Below are positions 43,801 to 54,941 of a stretch of DNA of 64,000 bases, piece by piece; positions within the stretch are counted from its first letter, which is position 1; the number at the start of each line of letters is the position of its first letter. The position numbers were made by a program, and so were the translations under genes. Source of the stretch: Hymenopus coronatus (lineage: Eukaryota > Arthropoda > Insecta > Mantodea > Hymenopodidae); contig CM060880.1 in NCBI GenBank assembly GCA_030762935.1, positions 10,202,501-10,266,500 of the forward strand, written 5' to 3'. A model generated the notes under the pieces. The model saw only the letters and a program-made list of their open reading frames with translations. It was not told the origin of the DNA and did no database searches.

Positions 43801-45250
43801 TTTAACTGAATCTAATCACTACATGACAGAGTAGATTCGTCTAATATGTTGCATAAGTTCTTGGGAAGCGTAGGCAGAAGGTTTCTTGCAGTCAGCATTC
43901 CTGAAACACTGCCTACGTGCTCTGCAATTAACGTGTAGAGCATCTTTGTATCCATATTGTTATTAGGCGATTTTGTCATCCACATCTTATTTGTTTCCAC
44001 AGCTATCATCTGTTGCTGCGAAGGACAACTGGGACTGCCAGTTTTCTCTCTTGCAGTATATTTAGTGTTATTAGAGATCATGCCACTTCACGACAAACTG
44101 CTAGTCAGACACTGTCCTTAAGTTCATACATTGATCTACCGAACACTCTGTTATTGCTAAGTCATGTGTGTATGTGTGCAATATGATTTGTCCAAGCAAT
44201 AACTTTTTCATGAAAGAACTACACTCATTTGCTTAAAATAGCAAGTCAGGACTTTCCAAAAATGACCAGCTGCTAATTAGTTTTACATGTTACTTACTTG
44301 ATAGTTATTATACACCTATCTGGGGATTTTTTTTTCTATTTGCAAAAGTTGTGCATGTTGAGCATAATACAAGATGCAGTAGTGCCAGTCAACATCTGTC
44401 ATTCCTGTCTATTTATGCACTTGCATTGGTGAACCTTCAGACTTAGAAATATTTTTAGTATCACATGTTCAAAGTTTCTTCTATGCTGTTTGAAAGGTAA
44501 AAAAGCAAAATAAACAATCAATTAAACACCTGGTTTAATGAGGACTGAATAAACGAATTTCTTGAGCATATTGAATCGTATGATTTGTGTAAAGCATCTC
44601 ACCATGATAGTTCAGCAGTAAGAATATTGGTACTATGTGGTTAATTCACCATGACAAGCAGGAAATGTAGAATAAATTTCATCACCCAAACTAATATTCA
44701 TTTGATTCTTCTGACTCTGCATTGTTTTCAGTTATTTATTAAGTTTTGAATTTACTGGTATAGTTCTCCATCAGTTTGTTTGTTTAAACCTTGCACAGCC
44801 TGTGCATATTAATATTCAACTTTGCCTTACATGCAGGATATATTCATAAGAAACGTGGTGCTGGCATTGAGCACCAGAATATTTTAGATCTTCTGTGATA
44901 TTCTCAAAAGAAAAGTAACATTTTAACTTGCTAGGTTTCTTTTTGTTGTAGACTGATTCCCCATTATGGTACAGTAAAACGACATCTAGCAACAATTAAT
45001 TATGGAAAGGAGAGTTTGCTTGATGAACTCATGATACTAAAGAGTGAGTGACAGTTTTAAATTTTTCAGCATAAGAGAAAACCGTACCCATTCAACTCAT
45101 CCACAAACAAGATAATCAGGAAGATGTATAGGCTTCCATGACCTGTCTTGATGTGTATTCTTAGCTTCCAGAGAAGGCATCTTGCGTGAGGTTGCTGAGG
45201 TTTCGCTCATCTTGTCTTGAGCTTCTTGTGGGCTCTTGTGTGGTCCTTGC

Positions 45251-45281
<31 letters not shown>

Positions 45282-45384
45282 CAAGATCTGGTAGGCTCAT
45301 GGTGAGCCTAGGTGTAGTTGCTATGTACCTACCCTGGTAAGGGTTTAACCACAGGAATGAGGTGAAGGTTGAGGTTTTGAGTGT
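43801..45384. other. Intergenic stretch, no recognised gene
   Basis: An 89-codon ORF on the minus strand (43812-44081) is unrecognised. A (gt)n tract lies at about 45251-45281. Confidence 0.35.
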
Positions 45385-46365
45385 TGGTGTAAAGGAGGTA
45401 GTGCTAAATAGACTCCTCGAGCGGTTGCATTTTTCAGGAGCAGCATCCTTTCCTCTGTTCCTGGTGTTTAATTTTGAAAATTGTTTATGTTTGCTAATTT
45501 TGATAGACTACTTCCCAATGGGAGTTCAGCTATTTCGCTGTTGGCTGGTTTAAAGCCATTGTTACCGGGGGTGCCCAAAACTGCCTCTTTCGGTGTTCAG
45601 TGGGTAAGTAGTCCCTTCCAGCGATCTGACAAGTACGTTCTCATGTTCGCGCAATCTGGCGTAGAATTTCTGAGCCTGGCGCCTAATGACTTCTTCCACA
45701 TATGGGAGGGTCGAAGCTTCATGAAGTAGCCTCAAAGGGAAACATCGACATACAGAATATAAGGACCGGAGTCCTCTATTCTGTATCAGCTGTAACTGGA
45801 GAAGCCAGGAGTCTGCTACCATGCCCCACATTTTGCAGGCGTAGAGCATCAGGGGGACTATGAGCACCTTGAAAAGATGTAACTTTAAGTGAACCGACAT
45901 TTGGAGGCCAGTACAGGGTAAAAGGAGGCCACCGCCCCCTTTGCTCTGTCCGATGTTCCCCACATGTGTTCACGAAAAGTTAGGCCCTTATCAAGAGTGA
46001 CTCCCAGGTATTTGATGGAATTTCGCCACTCTATCATCTGGCCCTAATAGGAAAAGTTGGGTATCTGGTCTATTGCAGGACATTTTCTGGAGAAAGAACA
46101 GCATGATTTTTGCCTGGGTTAACAGACATCTGCCACTGTCTGCACCAGTCCTGGACGAGACGGAGGTGTCTCTGTATGGGATTGAAGGCTCTGCGTATGT
46201 TCCTGTCAGTGCGGTAGAGCAGGACGTCATTAGCAAACTGGGCCATGTGGACACCCTGCACTGTAGGGAAGTCTGCCATAAAGAGGCTAAACAAGGTGGG
46301 TGATAATACAGAGCCTTTGGGGACTCCGCCTCATAGGAGTTTTGGTGTAGATGTTTGCCCCGCAT
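45385..46365 (-). pseudogene. Degenerate jockey-type LINE reverse transcriptase
   Basis: The minus translation gives GVPKGSVLSPTLFSLFMAD (RT motif B; 46290-46350), then FANDVLLYRTDRNIRRAF. There the first catalytic Asp of the usual FADD is Asn. Next come LKLHLFKVLIVPLMLYACK, LIQNRGLRSLYSV and VIRRQAQKFYARLREHENV. Frameshifts separate the blocks. It is clearly inactive. Confidence 0.75.
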
Positions 46366-46740
46366 CCAGTACTACCAAGGTTCGTTGGTGTAGGAAGCTG
46401 TGTATGTAGGCCAATCTGGATGAGTTTAAACAGGAATCCCTCATGCCAGGTGGTTGAGAAGGTTACTTGCTCTTTTGCTCTTGCTTATAAGTGGCAGTAT
46501 GCTGGAGGTTGCTCTGTCCCCTCACTTCTGGTTGACTAATTTCCTGGTGGTGTTTATGCTTTCATTTTTCTTGTTTTCTGTTTCCTTAGGTCTCTTTTCT
46601 TTTCCCAATTTATTGTTTGGGGCTTCCTTTAGTAAAGGATGCTATGGTAGGCCGTCAGTTTTGAGAAGGCTGCATGACTCCGCCACTTGCTTCTCATTGG
46701 CTGGAGGCCAGCCAATGGCTCTCTTTGTGAGTAGGGTCTT

Positions 46741-47050
46741 CTAGATGCTGTGGAATTGCTTTCCGCTGTCCCTGTTGATGTTCTTTTCTTTGAAGATTTC
46801 TATGCTTTTCTGAGTCATTCTATGAAGAAAATTTCTGGAGGTGGCTACAAGCTCTGTGTTGTCAAAATCGATGTGGTGACCGGTTGTGATTGCGTGTTCA
46901 GCTAATGCAGACTTTTCAGGTTGTTTGAGTTTTAGACTGTGTATGAGGTCATTTCTGTGCTTTATTATGGACCGTCCTGTTTGGCCAGGTGTTACCTCCA
47001 AGGCCTTCATCACTCTAATCAAAAGTATTTTAATTTTAGATATTAAGACC
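46741..47050 (-). pseudogene. Penelope-like GIY-YIG fragment, divergent lineage
   Basis: The minus translation gives GQTGRSIIKHRNDLIHSLK, LKQPEKSALAEHAITTGHH, IDFDNTELVATSRNFLHRM and KSIEIFKEKNINRDSGKQF, then a stop. It matches the C-terminal half of PLE GIY-YIG domains. It is distinct in sequence from the PLE fragments at 37 kb and 57 kb. Confidence 0.6.
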
Positions 47051-47524
47051 AAACATACTCCAATGAAAGTAAATCACTGATTATTTTATATTCTCATGTA
47101 ACATTTATAAAGGCATAACTGTTTGAGAGAGAAACTATTTTGCTAAAGATCATTGATACCATCTTATTGTTTTTCCCAAGATATTATGGTAAAGGGTACA
47201 GAGCATTTAACTGTAACTACTTATGTTATATGTTTCGTAAAGATGCATACCTATATCTATATGAAATGTATTTTAGACACTTTTATCTTTAAAAGTTACA
47301 TATGAACTTTTTATGTATATGTGCATATTTTTACACACCACTGTTGGTGATATGTTTATGCATTTGTTGAATAAATTGTTGTTTAAAAACATTGAAAGCT
47401 AGCATTTATTGACCAATACAGTACGATTTTAGGTGGGTTTAATAAAAGTGTTAAAATTATTTGAATAAATGTCTAAGTGATAAAAAAGCTGTGCTTTTAT
47501 TAGATCTATCTAAACACTTAGTCA

Positions 47525-48215
<691 letters not shown>

Positions 48216-48224
48216 TCTGTCTCT

Positions 48225-48690
48225 CCGGTCTGTATGGTAAGTTTTTTTTCCATTTCTTATGGTTTAGCAATTATACAAAATTCCATAAAATACATCCAGA
48301 ATAAAAAAAGTCTTAAGAAGCTAATACCAGAAAATTCAAGATATACATTTTATTTGTGAGGATATTTATCTTTAATATATTATATTTTAATCAAAATCGT
48401 TAGAGCCATTTTTGATAAAATAAAAAATGTCTAAGAAAAGTTCCATGTAAATGGTAGTTGGGATGGGAGGATTTTCTTGAAAATCTTCGTGTCGCATCCT
48501 TGAAACATACCAAACTTAAGTACCAAGTTTGGTATTTAGAGGTATTTTCGTTTTTGAGCTATGCTTTCCACACACACAAACACACGGACCTTTTTCCAAA
48601 AATGCTTTTAGTGATTGAAGTTTTGGGTGAAATACAATACCTTCTCTATATACTGTACGTAGTATGTGTAGAGAAAGTAAAAACCAACAT
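48225..48690 (+). repeat. Family X copy, 5'-truncated
   Basis: It starts within the family at gtaagttttttttccatttc and ends with the tail tacgtagtatgtgtagagaa. It lies about 450 bp upstream of the HPF1 start codon. Confidence 0.75.
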
Positions 48691-48949
48691 AGCACACCTG
48701 TGTAATTTTCGGAAAAACAGCCTGAATTTTACTGCAAAGCAAACAAAAACACACCTGAACTGGCAATGTTTATATTGCTGGTTTTAAAGGGTTTGTTTGT
48801 TTAGTTATTAACCTGCTTCATTTGGATATATTTATTAGATTTTTATGTAATGAATAATAAATATAATGACCAAAATTCATTTTTATTTAATTTTGGAGAT
48901 TCACCCGTGTTTACCCTCTTAGCTGGGAGGTAAATTTATTATTTTTTTT

Positions 48950-49142
48950 TTCATTCCCCATGTAGTGGGAAAAACTGTAATTGCCTAACCTGCGTAAGCT
49001 GATTGTAAACAAAACATTAGGTGGGAAAGTTCGTGGCCAATCATGATATTGTGACATAGGAACTAGTTTATTATTGAAACCCTGACATTTTAATGTTTGT
49101 AGGCGATTCTTCAAACCACAGTCGTACGTCTTATAGGAAAGA
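48950..49142 (+). promoter_or_regulatory. Candidate HPF1 core promoter region
   Basis: A CCAAT box (ggccaatcatg, CCAAT at 49037-49041) lies about 100 bp upstream of the HPF1 ATG. No TATA box was recognised. This rests only on position and that motif. Confidence 0.35.
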
Positions 49143-49289
49143 ATGGCCGACAAAGGAAAGGCAGCCAAAAATGACGTTTTAACTCCCAACGATGATACAA
49201 GAATCACCTGTAAATATGGTTCAAAGTGCTATCAGAAAAATGCTGCGCATCACGAAAAATATAAACATCCTCCTAAACGGCAGATAGAA
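49143..49289 (+). CDS. HPF1: HPF1 exon 1 with PBZ zinc finger
   Basis: The start is the first ATG of the ORF (gaaagaATGGCCGAC). The 49 codons contain the complete CCHH PBZ motif: C23 and C29, then H36 and H42. The donor is gtaagt, at a codon boundary. Confidence 0.9.
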
Positions 49290-52200
49290 GTAAGTGAATT
49301 AATAAAAATAATGCAATTAACATTGAAATGAGTAGATGGGAAATTGAAATTAATTTAAAATGTTGATTTTTTTAAAACAATTTCACTTGCAACAACACAG
49401 CATTGATAGAATATTGGTCCTTTGTTGTTAGACCTTAATGCTTTAAGTCCAAAAGTGGCAAAAATAAGCTGTGACATAGTTGCAGATAATTCTTTTAACC
49501 ACCGTTTAATTTCCAGAAGAAGAACAAAAGGTAATCTTGCACACCAGGTTACCCTGTCATGGCGGGTACCGCGCAAGCCAGGTAGGCAACCTCGCTGTAC
49601 AACATAGCCCCAAAAAATATCAAGAAATCACCAATGTCCTTAACAAATAGTTTTCAATGTTTAGAGGTTGTTACATAGCTTCCGGTGACGTCATTTGGCG
49701 CGATGTATTTTTTTTTTTCCGGAAGTGGTGACTTTTTTGGCGTGGCGCGAAGTATTTGCATTGTAAAGAATTACATTTAAAGATGCAAGAAAAGAGTAGT
49801 TTTGGAAATGATATAAATCACGTATTTTTAGGCCTTAAAAACCAACAACTGACTTGCAAATTAGGTTTTATACTCCAGCGCCATATAAAGTGAGAATGTG
49901 CGAGTTAAAATCATATCCGCATAAGGGAAAATAAACTTTGTTTACTACTTCGGGTGATTGTGTTTACTTGTACATTTTCCTTTCTGTTTCGTGGTTTAGG
50001 TGTATAAGGCATTCCTTTATGTTGCATTTGTTTACTGCTTGGCGGTGATTTAACGTTAAAATAAACAAATAGTTGGAAATCAGAACTATTACTGTTTTTG
50101 GTTGGCATAATAAACGGAACCAGCGCCATCTGAAGAGAGAATATATATTTAAAATCGTCAGGAAATGGGGAAGCTATGCTATTTGTTTTGTTAGTTTGGG
50201 AGATTATATTTATTTTAGTTGAACATTTCCTTTCCGTACATTATGAATCATTTCTCTTATATTTGTTATTACCCTTCCTATACCTATATGTTCCCTTCAA
50301 TTTCGAGGTTATTATTTCTCGCACTTTTGTTTTGACTCATTTATTACATTGCAGATATTTTATATCTACTTCAGAGAGAATGTATATTTAAAATCGGCAG
50401 GACATGGGGAAGCTATGCTATTTGTTCGGTCAGTTTGGGCGATTAAATTTATTTTATATATATTGTAGTTAAACATTTCCTTTTCCTACATTATGAATCA
50501 TTTCTCTTATATTTGTTTTATTTGCTGCACTTTTTTTTAGACTCATTATTACATTGCAATTTTTTAACTACCGTGTATACCAATGACTTTGTTTTGACCT
50601 ATTCAGTAAATTGAGCAATAGTAGCAACTACTTGCTAATGTTGCATAAACGTAGTGGTTTTTAAATGTGCATGTTGGCATTGCGCATTGACAGCATCCAC
50701 CATGACAGGGTAACCTGGTATGCAAGATTACCACTAATTTTCTCCTACAGTATGTTTTAATGCATTTATTACATACATTTTTCACTGTTGCTACTCATAC
50801 ACAATTCACATCTCACCTGAAGCATTATGGAAACATTGCTTCTGGTGTCTTTGTGTTGCCAGTAGTGTTCAGACCCCAAGCTGCAAGGCGTAGTCAAGGG
50901 ATCTTTTTAGGGGAGGAGTGGAGCAATTGCGCCAAGGTGACAGGAGGGTATAGCCGAGAGATCTTATAAGAGTGTTTAGTGAAATTTTTGCAGTTCATCA
51001 TAGCGATAGTTTTCCCTATATTAGTGAGGTCACAAAAGGGGAAGTGGGTTTGTAATATGAGTACATTTTGTGCTTAATGCCTTCTGTTAGGATTGGGTGG
51101 ACATAAAACATTAGATTCCATAAGCAATTGACAAGTAAAACTTGGGTATCCAATCGTGGGAGTAAGATCTAAATTTATTAATTTTGAAGGATTTGAATAA
51201 AGAAACAATACTTTATACCTGAAAGGAATACATTTTCAATTATTAATTTTAAACTATTGGAGCAAGGAAATGATAGCTTTCACATGAAAGGAATACATAT
51301 TTAATATTATTGTTTTCACTTTCTCTACACGTACTATGTACATAGTGTATAGAGAAGGTATTGCACTCCACCAAAATATTGATACCTAGATTTCACCGGA
51401 AATACATGTTTTAGGGTCCTCTGTGTCCAAAAAGAAGTATTTTCAGAAAAAGGTCCATGCATGTGTGTCTGTGAACACGATAACTCAAAAATGAAAAGTC
51501 GGTAAAATACCAAACTTGGTATTTAAGTTTAGTATCTTTGAGGAATGCGACAAAGATTTTGAGAAAAATACCCCCACCGCAAACTACCCTTTACATGGAA
51601 CTTTTTTCGAAAATTTTCATTTTTTAAAAAATGACTAACGATTTTGATTAAAATATTGTTTATTAAAGATATTTACCTGACAAATAAAATGTATTTTTTT
51701 AATTTTCTGGGAATAACCTCTGGAGATACTTTATACTGGGTGAATTTTATGGAATTTTGCATTACTTCTAAACCGTAAGAAATGGATAAAAACTTACCAC
51801 ACAAAAAATGTAGAGCACTTTAAAACACGCAATTTATTCATTATTGCTTCACAGGTGATCAGCCGTGTCAGGTATATAAAATCCAAGCTTTCGACCATTG
51901 CGCACTCCATTGAGTGCAGTCCCTGATGAAGACCATGGAGTGCGCAATGGTCGAAAGCTTGGATTTTATATACCTGACACGGCTGATCACCCGTGAAGCC
52001 ATAATGAATAACATTCGCCGTGAAAGTTTCAAGTCTTACACACACAATTTATGTTATATGCCTTTTTTTTCATGGAGTTCATCATTTTTGAGATATTCCT
52101 TGTTTTTTTGTTTCAGTTTTAAAAAATTATACTTTTCTCACACAGGATTTTGTCAACTGCTTTTCATACAAACAAAGGAACTTCAATCACATAGAAACCA

Positions 52201-54901
52201 GCTTTTGACTATCACTTTAACCTATGGTACTCCCTTATTTTGCACACAAATTACATTAAAATATATATTCTCCTTTTTATATGTGTTAATGTGTTTATTT
52301 TATTCTTTGTATTTTGCTTACTTCCTCACTAAAGGGCAGTCCCTACCTAGAGCAATATGCTCATTGGGACATTCTATGTAAATAAATAAAATAAATAAAT
52401 AAATTTAAATGCCATTATAGTGAAACTTAGAAAGAATCTAATAACATAATTTTGTTTAACTTTATCAAGTCTTAACAGTGTGCTTAATTCTTGGAATAAA
52501 ATTAATAATTAATAGTTTCTTTCTTTTTGTCCCAGCAGGATGGAAAGCAAAAGGCAAAGAAAGCAAAAATGGATAAAAAGGAGGACAAAGAAGACAAAAA
52601 AGGCAAGAAAGACAAGATTGGAGATAAAGTAAACAAAAAAGTAGAAAAAGATAATAAAGAAAGTTCAGTACGTCTACTTGCAGAAGCTGAAGAAAATACC
52701 AAAACAGCAGTTCATATTGATAGCAATGAGCCAGAACTTCCAGCATCTCCAGAAAATGTCCGGGAATCTATCAAACAGAAATTCCTCGTTGAAATGCCGG
52801 AAGATTTTTATTCATTCTGGTCATTTTGTAAATCTTTATCAGAGAAAAACCCAGAAGGTATGTTTATGTATCGATTGAAACAAAAGTGAAACCAATATAG
52901 AGATCCATAGTTTAGATTTGCAGACACTGTCTTATTTGCTGACAAGTAAACATTTACAAGACTTGGCACCCAATTTAAATAATGCATTCAACATTATATG
53001 CAATTGGTTTATAGCTAATAAACTCTCTTTAAACATTGACAAAACCAAGGTTGTGAAATTTGAAACATACAATTCAAAAAATCTTACTTTGCAGATAGGT
53101 AATGACAAAGCTGTTCTTGACCAAAGCTCACACATTAAATTCTTAGGTCTGCAGGTCGATAAACATCTAAATTGGAAAGCTCACATAGAGAACATTGTAC
53201 CTAAGTTAAGATCGGCTATATTTGCAATTAGAGCAATGAAATCATACTGTCAAATCCATACTTTACAATAAATATACTATGCTTATTTTTGTTCAGTAAT
53301 GAAATATGATCTCATATTCTGGTGAAAATCGGTTGAAAGTAAGCGAGTACTTATATTGCAAAAGAAAGCCATCAGAACCATGTATGGCATCAACAATAGA
53401 GCCTTATGTAAGGATCTGTTTCAAAGGCTGAACATTTTGACACTTCCTTGTGAATACATTTTCATGCTTATGGGTTTCCATATCAAAAATCAAGAATGCT
53501 TTGCAAAAAATGTGAATATACATAACTTAAATACAAGACAAAGAATGGACTTATACAAATCTAGTGCTAACTTAACATGTTATCAAAAAGGAATATATTA
53601 TGAATGTCAAAATATTCAATGCCCTTCCAAATTACTTAAAATTACTATCCTCGTGTAAAATAGAACTATTCAAAACTTCTCTTAAAAACTATCTATGCAG
53701 CAAGGTCTATTACTCAATACAGGAGTTCATGCAGGAAGTGTAAAGTTTACTATGCCAGAAAATGAAATGTAATGTCCCACTGTAAGCATTCTCTGTAATA
53801 CACATGTTAGTGTAATCTCTTAAATTATCCTGCATGCTTGTATGCTACTTGAGTCAATAGGACCTATGACACATTTCCAACTAATTTGATCATATATATT
53901 AGTAAAATAACTGTTTGCCAAGAATCAGTAATAAGTAATTGTAGAATATTGCAATTTTAGTAGAAATTGGAAAAGATATTAAAATTGAAGGTATTGAATT
54001 ATTTGTGGTGGTATTGAAAAAAAAAAAATGGTGGTGGTGTTAAAAAAAAGTTGCATGCTCCGAAGAATTGGCCATCTGTATGACGAGTTGAGTGTCTCCG
54101 GGCCTGGCTCGAAGATGGGACCAGATGAACAAAACAAACAAGCAGTGCTTATACGTGGTATATGCAACTAATTGTTGTATTAGAGCTTCTTTTCCCTCTG
54201 AACACAAGCGGTGTGAAATGAAAATTTACCACGTCAGTATGCCATGATAGATCCATGCTTAAAGTTATGAAACGGTCATTTCGGCACTAGCTTTAAACCG
54301 ATAGTTTACAGATATTGCAGTTGTGTTTTTACATGTCACCCAGTCATACTTTTTATGGTGTATACTAGATTTGCAAACGCGGAACTTGACCAGCACAGTC
54401 ATGACCTTAATCACGTAGAAACCGATTAGGACAGATAACACCAGTTAATAGATTGCACTAAGGTGAGCTTAAGATTGAGATGGTGCTACAAAGTGAAGCA
54501 GAAGCTTCTGCAACTCAAGATTAGTGAAAATCCGAATGCAGTATTAGAAAAATCTGATGTGTTCCATTCACATGACTTTCTCTACATCTCTGCAACAAAT
54601 TATTGTTAAAAACCTTCTACTTTTATTTACTTCATGCTAATCGGAAAAAATAGCAGAAATAGTCTTAATTCTTCAGTTCTTATTTTAGAAATAGTCTTAT
54701 TACTTGCTTCCTTGTAAGCAGAAGCGAAATAAGGGAGTACCATAAGTTAAAGTGATAGTCAAAAGCTGGTTGCTATGTGACTGAAGTTCCTTTGTTTGTA
54801 TGGACAGGAGTTGACAAATTCCTGTATGAGAAAAGTATAAGTTTTTTAAAGCTGAAACCAAAAACAAGGAATATCTCAAAAACAATCAACACCACAAAAA
54901 A

Positions 54902-54941
<40 letters not shown>

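Larger units (their letters stand above)
51312..52250 (-). repeat. Family X copy, reverse, with nested palindrome
   Basis: Reverse tail (cactttctctacacgtacta) runs through the middle, is interrupted at 51837-52039, then continues acacacaatttatgttatat to the segment ctatggtactcccttatttt. The head itself is missing. It lies in HPF1 intron 1. Confidence 0.8.

Noticed and set aside
43812..44081. 89-codon minus-strand ORF
   Set aside because: No recognisable motif, no splice or element context; length is possible by chance.
45133..45300. Hammerhead-like GAUGAGCGAAACC on the minus strand near 45200
   Set aside because: It lacks a CUGA core and a convincing stem II; only the GAAA resemblance remains.
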